Shown here one piece after another: positions 43,528 through 51,988 of a stretch of 64,000 nucleotides of DNA. Positions within the stretch are counted from its first letter, which is position 1; each line of letters opens with the position of its first letter. The position numbers and the translations under genes were made by a program. A model generated the notes under the pieces. The model was not told where the DNA came from. It saw nothing but the letters and a program-made list of their open reading frames with translations, and did not search any database. Origin of the DNA: an uncultured Bacteroidales bacterium (GTDB taxonomy: Bacteria; Bacteroidota; Bacteroidia; Bacteroidales; UBA932); contig CALUTU010000004.1 in NCBI GenBank assembly GCA_944323785.1, positions 1 through 64,000 on the forward strand, read 5' to 3'.

Positions 43528-44598
43528 ATGAAATTAGACAGAATACTGCTTTTTCCTTATACTTTGACACTGGCATTGAGAAATCTCCTGTACGACAGAG
43601 GGGTGTTCAAGTCGTATGTTCCGCCGGTCCCGTCCATCTGTGTGGGCAATGTGACTGTGGGCGGTACGGGCAAGACTCCCATGGTGGAACTGTTGGTACG
43701 CATGTACAGGGATGACAGAAGGGTGGCGGTGGTGTCGAGGGGTTATGGCCGCAAGACCAAGGGGTACAGGGAAGTGACGGTAGATGATACTTACAGGGAG
43801 GTAGGGGACGAGCCTCTGCAGATAAAGAAAAAATTCCCGGATGTAACGGTAGTGGTGGATGCTGACAGGACCCGGGCGATAGAGACTCTGGCGGCTCTGC
43901 CGGAGGACAGAAGGCCCCAGCTGGTGATTCTGGACGATGCGTTTCAGCACAGGCGGGTCAGGCCGGGTTACTCCATCCTGCTGGTCAGCAGTACCAGGCC
44001 CTTGCATAAGGATGCCCTGCTGCCGTTAGGCCGTCTGAGGGACCTGCCGTCTCAGATCAAGAGGGCGGATATGGTGATAGTCACCAAGGTGGAAGGCGGT
44101 GTCACTGACACAGTGCGGTACAGGTGGAGGGAAAGTATGAGACTTCCGGGCCGTATTCCCCTGCTCTTCTCGCGGACTGCGTATCTCCCGCCGGTACCTG
44201 TCTTTGCTGACGGATACGATCAGAGGTATGTGTATTCCAAGAATGCGATAGTCTTCTCCGGTATAGCAGATGACAGGACTGTGCGTCGTGAAGTCGGTTG
44301 GAAATACACGGTCAACGATGTGCTCAGCTTCTCCGACCATCACAGGTACACCTTGTCCGATATGTCAAGGGTCCTTTCAAGTATGCGCCGGCATCCTACC
44401 GCGGTGGTGCTGACCACCGAGAAGGACGCTCAGCGGCTGGTGTCGCTCAAGGGTATGCCGCCGGAGCTGAAGGCCAGACTGTTCTACCTTCCCATAGTCT
44501 CCGAGATAATCCCCGAGACCGGTTCGGGACGATACATAGAGGAGGAGCTTCCCGGACTCGGACTCAAACAGTTGAAAGAAACCATAATAATCCGATAG
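43528..44598 (+). CDS. lpxK: Tetraacyldisaccharide 4'-kinase
   Basis: 356-residue membrane-associated kinase that adds the 4'-phosphate to the lipid A precursor on the cytoplasmic face of the inner membrane. N-terminal membrane-associating helix (RILLFPYTLTLALRNLLYD), Walker A GNVTVGGTGKTPM, VVSRGYGRKTKGY, GDEPLQIKKKFP and the acidic LVILDDAFQHRRV are conserved. It leads a compact operon with murA (4 bases), murB (2 bases) and a GNAT gene, linking lipid A and peptidoglycan synthesis in one transcript. Confidence 0.95.
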   Translation: MKLDRILLFPYTLTLALRNLLYDRGVFKSYVPPVPSICVGNVTVGGTGKTPMVELLVRMYRDDRRVAVVSRGYGRKTKGYREVTVDDTYREVGDEPLQIKKKFPDVTVVVDADRTRAIETLAALPEDRRPQLVILDDAFQHRRVRPGYSILLVSSTRPLHKDALLPLGRLRDLPSQIKRADMVIVTKVEGGVTDTVRYRWRESMRLPGRIPLLFSRTAYLPPVPVFADGYDQRYVYSKNAIVFSGIADDRTVRREVGWKYTVNDVLSFSDHHRYTLSDMSRVLSSMRRHPTAVVLTTEKDAQRLVSLKGMPPELKARLFYLPIVSEIIPETGSGRYIEEELPGLGLKQLKETIIIR

Positions 44599-44602
44599 CG
44601 TT

Positions 44603-45910
44603 ATGTCTTGTTTTGTCATAGAGGGCGGTCACAGACTCTCAGGAGAGATATTTCCGCAGGGAGCCAAGAACGAGGTGCTCCAGATACTGTGCGCGGTGCT
44701 GTTGACCAGGGAGAAAGTCACAGTCAGCAATATCCCCGACATCCTGGATGTCAACAACCTGATTGCCCTGCTGCAGGATATGGGTGTCAGGGTGGAGAAG
44801 CTGGGAGAGGGACGCTACAGTTTCTGTGCGGAGGCAGTGGATATGGATTATCTCCGCACTCCCGAGTTCCTCAAGCGCAATGCCTCCCTGCGCGGCTCCA
44901 TCATGCTGACCGGCCCGATGCTGGCCCGTTTCGGCTATGCGCTGACCGCCAAGCCCGGCGGGGACAAGATAGGCCGCCGGAGACTTGACACTCACTTCGA
45001 GGGTCTGAAGAAGCTCGGTGCGGAATTTTCCTACAACAAGGACAATGCTACGTTTGAACTCAGGGCGGACCGTCTGCGCGGTACCCGTATGCTGCTGGAC
45101 GAGGCATCCGTGACCGGTACGGCCAATATCATCATGGCCGCTGTCCTGGCCGAGGGCACCACGACTATCTACAACGCCGCCTGCGAGCCGTACCTTCAGC
45201 AGCTCTGCCGGATGCTGGTGCGCATGGGTGCCAGAATAAGCGGCATCGCCTCCAACCTGCTGACCATAGAGGGAGTGAGCGAGCTGCACGGTACCGAACA
45301 CACTGTGCTTCCGGACATGATAGAGGTCGGCAGCTTTATCGGCATGGCCGCCATGACCCAGAGTGAGATTACGATAAAGAACGTCTCCTACGACAATCTC
45401 GGTATCATCCCGGAGAGTTTCCGCCGTCTGGGCATTGCCCTGGAGCAGAGGGGGGACGACATCTATGTGCCGGCTCAGGACGAATATGCCATCGAGACTT
45501 TCCTGGACGGCTCCATCATGACCATTGCCGACGCGCCGTGGCCCGGCCTTACCCCTGACCTGCTGAGCGTCATGCTGGTGGTGGCCACCCAGTGCAGGGG
45601 CTGCGTGCTGATACACCAGAAGATGTTCGAGAGCCGTCTGTTCTTCGTGGACAAGCTCATAGACATGGGTGCGCAGATTATTCTCTGCGATCCGCACAGG
45701 GCGGTGGTCGTCGGACACAACCGTATGATGAACCTGCGCGGCCGGGAGATGACCTCCCCCGATATCCGTGCCGGTATCGCCATGCTCATCGCCGCAATGG
45801 GAGCGGTCGGCACCAGCCGAATTCACAACATAGAGCAGATAGACCGCGGTTATCAGAACATAGAGGGCCGTCTCAACGCTCTCGGGGCCCGTATCACCAG
45901 GATTGACTGA
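44603..45910 (+). CDS. murA: UDP-N-acetylglucosamine 1-carboxyvinyltransferase, Asp-type active site
   Basis: 435 residues. MurA transfers enolpyruvate from PEP to UDP-GlcNAc, the first committed step of peptidoglycan synthesis. Lys22 in GAKNEVL, the segment LDVNNLIALLQDMG and the C-terminal VVGHNRMMNLRGREM are typical. The loop that carries the fosfomycin-reactive Cys (Cys115 in E. coli) reads PGGDKIGRRRLDTHFEG, with Asp121 at the Cys position. Asp-type MurA enzymes are active but not alkylated by fosfomycin. It is followed 2 bases later by murB, the next enzyme. Confidence 0.95.
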   Translation: MSCFVIEGGHRLSGEIFPQGAKNEVLQILCAVLLTREKVTVSNIPDILDVNNLIALLQDMGVRVEKLGEGRYSFCAEAVDMDYLRTPEFLKRNASLRGSIMLTGPMLARFGYALTAKPGGDKIGRRRLDTHFEGLKKLGAEFSYNKDNATFELRADRLRGTRMLLDEASVTGTANIIMAAVLAEGTTTIYNAACEPYLQQLCRMLVRMGARISGIASNLLTIEGVSELHGTEHTVLPDMIEVGSFIGMAAMTQSEITIKNVSYDNLGIIPESFRRLGIALEQRGDDIYVPAQDEYAIETFLDGSIMTIADAPWPGLTPDLLSVMLVVATQCRGCVLIHQKMFESRLFFVDKLIDMGAQIILCDPHRAVVVGHNRMMNLRGREMTSPDIRAGIAMLIAAMGAVGTSRIHNIEQIDRGYQNIEGRLNALGARITRID

Positions 45911-45912
45911 CC

Positions 45913-46938
45913 ATGCTGAGGATAGAAAGAGATTATTCCCTTCTGGGACACAATACATTCGGGATAGATGCCCGTACCGCTGCTTTCGTGGAATACAGCT
46001 CGGAAAATGAGCTTGTGGAGGCTGCTGAGATGCTTAGGGACTCCCGTCTGCCGTCTCCGTGGCTGCATATCGGCGGGGGCAGCAATCTGCTGTTTACCAA
46101 GGACTGGCCGGGGACGGTGCTGCACTCACGTATCAATGGTGTCGAACCGCTCCATGAAGACGGTGAGCAGGCCGTGGTGCGAGTCGGCTCCGGAGTGGTA
46201 TGGGATGATTTCGTGGCAATGTGTGTGGAGCGCGGCTGGTACGGGGCGGAGAATCTGTCTGCCATTCCCGGTGAGGTCGGTGCCGCTGCGGTACAGAATA
46301 TAGGAGCCTACGGGACGGAGGTGAAAGACTTGATACTAGGTGTGGAGACATTGAATGTCGGGAATGGGGAAAGAAGAGTCTTTGAGGCTGCGGAATGCGG
46401 ATACGGTTATCGCCGCAGTATCTTCAAGCAGCCTGACAATAAAAAATACGTGGTGCTGTCGGTGATTTTCAGACTGGGACTCCGGCCGCATTTCAATCTG
46501 GGTTACAAGGCCCTGGCGGATGCTCTGGCCACCCGTTCCGATATCTCTCTGCGGGATGTGAGGGATGCCGTGATCTCTGTACGCAGTTCCAAGTTGCCTG
46601 ATCCTGCGGTAATAGGCAGTGCCGGCAGTTTCTTCACCAATCCGGTGGTGTCCGGGGCGAGGCTGCAGGAACTTCAGCGGCAGTGGCCGGCTGTGCCGTT
46701 CTATGAGCTGCATGACGGTGAGGGTTCGGTAAAGCTTTCAGCCGGCTGGCTGATAGAGCAGTGCGGCTGGAAGGGCCGTTCGCTCGGCAGGGCCGGGGTA
46801 TACGGGAAGCAGGCCCTGGTTCTGGTCAATCTGGGAGGAGCCGAAGGTGCGGAGGTGCAGGCACTGGCCGAAGCCGTCCGCTCCGATGTCCGCAGCCGTT
46901 TCGGCGTGGACCTTCATCCCGAAGTCAATATTCTATAA
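45913..46938 (+). CDS. murB: UDP-N-acetylenolpyruvoylglucosamine reductase (type I)
   Basis: 341 residues. FAD-dependent enzyme that reduces the MurA product to UDP-MurNAc with NADPH. FAD-binding ILHIGGGSNLLF-like segment (WLHIGGGSNLLFTKD), SAIPGEVGAAAVQNIGAYGTE, YRRSIFK with the type I Tyr loop and the catalytic Ser region GSAGSFFTNPVV are present; the C-terminal Glu region is DLHPEVNIL. Type I length and layout match E. coli MurB. Third gene of the lpxK-murA-murB operon. Confidence 0.95.
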   Translation: MLRIERDYSLLGHNTFGIDARTAAFVEYSSENELVEAAEMLRDSRLPSPWLHIGGGSNLLFTKDWPGTVLHSRINGVEPLHEDGEQAVVRVGSGVVWDDFVAMCVERGWYGAENLSAIPGEVGAAAVQNIGAYGTEVKDLILGVETLNVGNGERRVFEAAECGYGYRRSIFKQPDNKKYVVLSVIFRLGLRPHFNLGYKALADALATRSDISLRDVRDAVISVRSSKLPDPAVIGSAGSFFTNPVVSGARLQELQRQWPAVPFYELHDGEGSVKLSAGWLIEQCGWKGRSLGRAGVYGKQALVLVNLGGAEGAEVQALAEAVRSDVRSRFGVDLHPEVNIL

Positions 46939-46959
46939 ACCTTTTAAGACTATACTGCA

Positions 46960-47496
46960 ATGATCAATGCAAGAAGGATTGTGTCGCCCGAAGACGGGCT
47001 GTATGCGGAGTGCGTGAGAATCTATGAGGAGAGTTTTCCGTATGAGGAGCGCAGGGATACTGCGGAGATGACGGAATATCTGTCCGATGCAAGATTCCAT
47101 TTCATAGTGTTTTACGAGCAGCGGGAAGAGGACGGCCCGGCGGGATTCTTCACTTTCTGGGATTTCGGCAGCGGATACCTGTACGGTGAGCATTTTGCGG
47201 TCAATCCCTCGCTCAGGGGACGCGGTACCGGTACGGCCATACTGGACTATATCAAGAGCATGGACATCTCGATGATACTGGAGATAGAGCCTCCGTGCGA
47301 GGATGACGGGATGACTCTCAGGCGTAGGCTTTTCTATGAGCGCAACGGCTTCATCCTCAATCCTTACGAGCATGTGCAGCCGGCCTATCACGAGGACGCC
47401 CGGCCTGTGCCGATGCGCATCATGACCTGGCCCTATGTATTCTCCGAGGAGGAGTATGACCGCTTCCGCACCGACCAGATCTCCATCATGCCCTGA
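46960..47496 (+). CDS. GNAT-family N-acetyltransferase
   Basis: 178 residues with the GNAT core: acceptor-side ECVRIYEESFPYEERRD, the strand YGEHFAVNPSLRGRGTGTAILDY containing the acetyl-CoA loop (R-G-x-G-T/I) and the late strand RLFYERNGFILNPYEHVQPAY. The acetyl acceptor is unknown; this branch often acts on small molecules. It follows murB by 21 bases and probably is read with it. No signal peptide or membrane helix. Confidence 0.88.
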   Translation: MINARRIVSPEDGLYAECVRIYEESFPYEERRDTAEMTEYLSDARFHFIVFYEQREEDGPAGFFTFWDFGSGYLYGEHFAVNPSLRGRGTGTAILDYIKSMDISMILEIEPPCEDDGMTLRRRLFYERNGFILNPYEHVQPAYHEDARPVPMRIMTWPYVFSEEEYDRFRTDQISIMP

Positions 47497-47540
47497 GAGG
47501 CGCGGTGCTGGTGTGTTCAAGTAAGTGTTATTCTAGATAT

Positions 47541-49196
47541 TTAGTAGGATTGGTCTCTTGTATCGATTGTACCGGACCAGTCTCCTGACCATGTGTGTCC
47601 TTTATCATCCAGGAATTCGAACTGTATGCGGTATGTGCCGTCACCGTTGTTGGTTATGATGAGGTCTCCGGATGTAGCCGGTGCCGCCTTGTCTATCGTA
47701 TAGGAATTGTTGGTCCACAGGAAATATTGTGATCCTACTTGATATCCGTAAGAAGATATGGATCCAGGCATATATCCTCCTTCGTTGCTTGCATTCTCGG
47801 ATGCCTTATAGGTTCCGGAAGGTATTCCTGCTTCGAAACTGCCGAGATTACAGTACAGATCGATGTAAGCTCCGTCTCCGTTTCCGTCACCTGGCTGGAT
47901 TGTAATGGCCCAGTTCTCAATGGAGCCTCCGTAGTATGAACTGTAGAAATAATTGGCGGAAACTATAGCATCAGAAAGATCCATTACAAGGTCATCTGTC
48001 AGACATGAGTACGGTCCGGGTATATTGGGTATTTCAATGGGACCTGTATAGCTGCAGGTTATGGGAGTCCCGTCCTTGCCTATAAAGTCGCAGGAGACAG
48101 TATAGTTGCCGGCGGATCCCGATACTGTCATGGTTCCGCTTTCGATAAGAACGTCTCTGTCTGAGTAGTAGCCGCCTGTTTCATATATTTCCAGATATGA
48201 GTCATAACTATTGGATGACACAATGGTGAAAGCCGCGCCGGCTGTCTGTGTGACCACATACTCTCCGGAGGGTATGTTGCCATCCACGTCAAACGGCAGA
48301 TAAGCTGTTATAATCAGATCCTCTCCTGGAGTGTAGTTGCTTGATCTGTTGCTGAATTCAAACAGGATCTTCATATTGTTGCCGTCATCCTCCATATAGC
48401 TGCCGCTTGCTGTGACGGCCTGGATATCCACCGGACTGCCGGGCTCATCTCCGCCGGTTGCTCCGATAGCACCTGTATATGTCATATGATGAGTCCTGCC
48501 ATCTATATCGGTTACAATGGCTTCCACATACATATTCTCCTCATCATAGGAGATGGTGAGTGTTCCGTCTGTGAAATCATATGAGCTTCTGTCAGATTCG
48601 ATAACTCTGGAATATCCGTCGGAAACGCAGAATGTCATATCTGTATAAGATGATGATGCAGTATATGTGCCTGCGGGGGAAAGGGCATTGGCTTCATTGG
48701 GCTCTCCGCCGTTGGCATAGATGTCAAAGGAATAGGTGATAGCTCCCCACATGGTATTGCCGTAGTCATCGAACGGCTGGTCACATATATTCAGCAGGTA
48801 GTTATATGGAGTGGTATCGTAGAAGCTGACATAGCGGTACTGCATCTCGCGCTCGACATCATATCCTTCATCGCCACCGCCTTCACCGAAGGGACCTGTA
48901 TAGGTGAAGTGATGTGTCATCTCATTCGAGTCGGTGAAGAACCCTTCTATTACTATATCGGATCCTGCATAGCTGACAACTACATACCCATCTGTAAAGG
49001 TCGCAATGTACTCACCCAGAGATGGAAATGTGTTGTAATAACCCAGAGTCATGGGTGTACCTGTGTTATTTAGATCGAGAGTGTATGTCCCGGCGGTAGG
49101 AGTAGGGTTGGAGAGATCTGTAGGTATCCCTGAATAGAAATCCACCATATATGACATGCTGCCTATTGCGGGCACGCCATATTCTCCCGGCTCCAT
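47541..49196 (-). CDS. Repeat-bearing surface protein lacking a signal peptide (left of head-to-head pair)
   Basis: At least 551 residues from the first ATG, but the frame is open to 49307 and protein-like sequence (for example YIHITDWGTDYSEGYNF) continues upstream to ~49265, so the true start is missing. It contains tandem ~120-residue units with shared motifs (GTYTLDL, HHFTYTGPFG, HHMTYTGAIG) and a C-terminal domain beginning GPYSCLTDDLVMDL and ending DDKGHTWSGDWSGTI. The paralogue at 49265 has the same design. No signal peptide or lipobox exists, though such proteins are normally exported. It looks 5'-truncated. Function unknown. Confidence 0.7.
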   Translation of the reverse strand: MEPGEYGVPAIGSMSYMVDFYSGIPTDLSNPTPTAGTYTLDLNNTGTPMTLGYYNTFPSLGEYIATFTDGYVVVSYAGSDIVIEGFFTDSNEMTHHFTYTGPFGEGGGDEGYDVEREMQYRYVSFYDTTPYNYLLNICDQPFDDYGNTMWGAITYSFDIYANGGEPNEANALSPAGTYTASSSYTDMTFCVSDGYSRVIESDRSSYDFTDGTLTISYDEENMYVEAIVTDIDGRTHHMTYTGAIGATGGDEPGSPVDIQAVTASGSYMEDDGNNMKILFEFSNRSSNYTPGEDLIITAYLPFDVDGNIPSGEYVVTQTAGAAFTIVSSNSYDSYLEIYETGGYYSDRDVLIESGTMTVSGSAGNYTVSCDFIGKDGTPITCSYTGPIEIPNIPGPYSCLTDDLVMDLSDAIVSANYFYSSYYGGSIENWAITIQPGDGNGDGAYIDLYCNLGSFEAGIPSGTYKASENASNEGGYMPGSISSYGYQVGSQYFLWTNNSYTIDKAAPATSGDLIITNNGDGTYRIQFEFLDDKGHTWSGDWSGTIDTRDQSY

Positions 49197-49264
49197 ATTG
49201 GAGATGGTTGTAGAGAAATTGTATCCTTCACTGTAATCAGTTCCCCAGTCAGTTATGTGGATGT

Positions 49265-51010
49265 ATGAAGTATCGCAGTATTTATTCTTCGCCTTGCTAT
49301 GGCGGTCCTAATGGGGAAAAGAACTATAATATTCAGATAGGAGACGCGGAACCGGATGACATGGGATACTTCCCTTACGGCTCCAATGTGTATACTTTCG
49401 ATACTTACTCTCTTAACGGAACCTCTGACGGTAATAATTATCTGCCGGCAGCCGGAACTTATACCGTTACTTCAGGCAATACTGATCTGACCGTCGATCC
49501 TGAATACTCAACGGCAAATCTGACTGATGTGTACGGGTATATAGAAGAAGGTACCGTGGTGATATCTTATGATGATGAGAATATGTATCTGGAAGCTTCA
49601 GTTACAGACAGTAAAGGAAACAGGCACCATGTCACGTATTCCGGTCCGATAGAGGGTAATCCATTCGGAGGAGATGATGAGGAAGAATATGACAAAGAGC
49701 TTGAAGCCGATTATATCTCGATGGAGTACAGCGGTGAGAACGGTGCGTACCGTTTTTACACGAAGCTTTCTGATTCCCCGATCGAGGACGTAGGTATGTT
49801 CGGTGCATTCGGATATTATCTGGATATCTACAGTACAGTTCCGGCGGATCCTGTCAAGCCTCTGCCCGCTACAGGCACATACACACTTGAATACGGCACG
49901 AGCCCTATGACTCTGGGTAAAGACAATACGATGACTTCAAATCTTGATTCGTTCTCGGAGGGAACTGCTGATATCAGCTATGAGGGAGACAATATAGTTA
50001 TCGAATGCGTGCTTACCAGAAGTAACGGTGAGACTCATCACATAACTTACTCCGGACCTGTATCCGTTATCGGAGGAGAAGAACCGGAGCCGGAGAATCT
50101 GACTATTTATCCTACATCAGTGCAGGCATATTATAACTGGGATGAAAACGATGTGATGGAAGTCGAGTTCACCTTCTCCAATCTGCAGAATGACGGTTAC
50201 TATAACATAGGCCCGGGAAATGAGTTGACAATAGTCGCATATCTGCCTTTTGACCAGGATGGAAACATACCGGCAAATACATACAGTGTAAATGAGTCAG
50301 GAGCCTTGTATACAATCCAGCCCGGCAGCACTTATGAGAATTTCTGGGGAGGACTGGAATATGAGGGTTCTTATTTCGGAATATATCCTGAGGGCAGTTA
50401 CTATCCGGAGACTTATTATGTCCTGAACGGAGGTTCGATGACTGTTTCCGGATCAAGCTCGAATTATTCAGTAGAGTTTAACTTTACTGCAGAAGACGGA
50501 AGCACGGTTACCGGAAGTTATACGGGTGCGATAAATATTGAAGGTATCCCCGGTCCATATTCCTGCCTGACATCGGACTACACTCTTGACCTTGCAGGTA
50601 CGGTAGCTAATACGGCCAAATATGGAGACATGTACGGTTACGGAGTAGATAACTTTGAACTGGAGCTTGCTCCGGAAAGCGGCAATGGCGACGGTTTCTT
50701 CATCAGTCTGTATACCCCGTCAGACTCCAATGTGGAGGGAATACCTTCCGGAACTTGTTATGGCAATGAGAATGCTTATAAAGAAGGGGGCTGGACACCT
50801 GGCTCATATTCTTATTCATTCTACGGAACACATTACTATGTCTATGAGGACGGTTGGAAAACGACAACGGCCGCTCCTGCGAAATCCGGAGAGTTCACAG
50901 TTGAGAATCATGGAGACGGAACATACACATTGACTTTTGCATTTGTCGATGATAAAGGTTATACATGGTCCGGCAAGTGGGAAGGTAACTTGAACATATC
51001 GGAATGGTAG
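49265..51010 (+). CDS. Repeat-bearing surface protein lacking a signal peptide (right of head-to-head pair)
   Basis: 581 residues from the first in-frame ATG; the frame is open back to 49214 without a signal peptide. Two N-terminal repeat units (GTYTVTSG ... HHVTYSGPIEG and GTYTLEYG ... HHITYSGPVS), a middle domain (VEFTFSNLQNDGYYNIGPG, SMTVSGSSSNYSV) and a C-terminal domain (GPYSCLTSDYTLDL ... DDKGYTWSGKWEGNL) match the minus-strand paralogue in order. The protein begins in the middle of the first repeat. Its 5' end meets that of the paralogue with no intergenic space or promoter. Probably truncated; function unknown. Confidence 0.7.
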   Translation: MKYRSIYSSPCYGGPNGEKNYNIQIGDAEPDDMGYFPYGSNVYTFDTYSLNGTSDGNNYLPAAGTYTVTSGNTDLTVDPEYSTANLTDVYGYIEEGTVVISYDDENMYLEASVTDSKGNRHHVTYSGPIEGNPFGGDDEEEYDKELEADYISMEYSGENGAYRFYTKLSDSPIEDVGMFGAFGYYLDIYSTVPADPVKPLPATGTYTLEYGTSPMTLGKDNTMTSNLDSFSEGTADISYEGDNIVIECVLTRSNGETHHITYSGPVSVIGGEEPEPENLTIYPTSVQAYYNWDENDVMEVEFTFSNLQNDGYYNIGPGNELTIVAYLPFDQDGNIPANTYSVNESGALYTIQPGSTYENFWGGLEYEGSYFGIYPEGSYYPETYYVLNGGSMTVSGSSSNYSVEFNFTAEDGSTVTGSYTGAINIEGIPGPYSCLTSDYTLDLAGTVANTAKYGDMYGYGVDNFELELAPESGNGDGFFISLYTPSDSNVEGIPSGTCYGNENAYKEGGWTPGSYSYSFYGTHYYVYEDGWKTTTAAPAKSGEFTVENHGDGTYTLTFAFVDDKGYTWSGKWEGNLNISEW

Positions 51011-51066
51011 CGCAAGGCATATCTTTAATGTCCGGTTGTTAAACTGTTTTTATGGGCAGGTTGCTG

Positions 51067-51930
51067 TCAGTCGATGTCTAGAGCGGTGGTCATGAAGCGT
51101 TTCCAGACGATGTTGACAGCTTCTTTGGAAGGATGCACTTGATCATCCGAGTACCAGGCGTAGTCGCGCAGTTCATCCAGGACTATCTCGTAGGCCGGGA
51201 AATAGCGTGTGTTGTGAAATATGCCGGTCAGATGCTCTACGGCCAACAGCAGGATGGCCTTGGATATCTGGTTGCCGTGCATACCGTCTTTCTTGTGTCT
51301 GATCGGTGATACCGTGAATACGAACCGCTTGTCCGGGTAGGCTTTGACGATGCCGCTCCATCTGTTGACTATGTCGTCTACGGTCAGCAGTTCGCGCCGG
51401 AATTCCCATGCCGGGTGCTTGTGGCAGTTGGACACGATGATGTCCCGTTCTATGTGCCGGTATACCCATGATGTTCCGAAAGTGACCATTATCCATTTGG
51501 CTTTCCTGAAAGCTGAGGAGGCTGCGGCCAAGGAGGTATTGGCATTGAGGAGAAACTCCTCCGGGGACTTTCTGGTGAACGAGCCGTGGTGGTAGAACGA
51601 CACATATCCGTCTCCGTCCGGAGCAATGGGTCTGTGGCCCGGCTGAGGCCCGACTGTATGTCCGGCCCTTACAGGGTTGGTATTCCGCGGGACTACGTCG
51701 CTGTCCGTGAAAATCCTGCCGTGCGCCAGAAAGTCTATCGAATTGGCTATGGACGCCGGGTTATAGAGCACACCGAACGGATTGGAGCATATCCCGTAAC
51801 CCTCTTCCGCAAGCTTGTTCCCTATCTCCATCGAAAAACATGAGCCCAGCGAGAGTATCCCGGCATCCCTGGTCACTCTTTCCGACCATCCCTTTACTTC
51901 AACGACAGTCCTGTTGCGCTCACACTGCAT
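51067..51930 (-). CDS. GSCFA-domain protein
   Basis: 287 residues. The family motif appears as LSLGSCFSMEIGNKL near residue 26, followed by NPFGVLYNPASIAN, IMVTFGTSWVYRH, FTVSPIRHKKDGMHGNQISKA and the C-terminal DYAWYSDDQVHPSKEAVNIVW. The GSCF Ser, the GTSW segment and the D-x-x-H near the end fit an SGNH-type hydrolase arrangement, so esterase or acyltransferase activity is plausible. No signal peptide is seen. It lies 58 bases downstream of a surface-lipoprotein gene on the same strand. Confidence 0.88.
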   Translation of the reverse strand: MQCERNRTVVEVKGWSERVTRDAGILSLGSCFSMEIGNKLAEEGYGICSNPFGVLYNPASIANSIDFLAHGRIFTDSDVVPRNTNPVRAGHTVGPQPGHRPIAPDGDGYVSFYHHGSFTRKSPEEFLLNANTSLAAASSAFRKAKWIMVTFGTSWVYRHIERDIIVSNCHKHPAWEFRRELLTVDDIVNRWSGIVKAYPDKRFVFTVSPIRHKKDGMHGNQISKAILLLAVEHLTGIFHNTRYFPAYEIVLDELRDYAWYSDDQVHPSKEAVNIVWKRFMTTALDID

Positions 51931-51988
51931 TTGTTTGAGGTATTAATGTTTTACAGTATGTGAGTTTCTTGGAACGTTATTGTATTGG

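Noticed and set aside
44639-45958. Long minus-strand frame over murA
   Set aside because: murA is unmistakable on the plus strand; the antisense frame is a codon-bias shadow. The same applies to the frame at 62296-63618 over the TolC-type gene.
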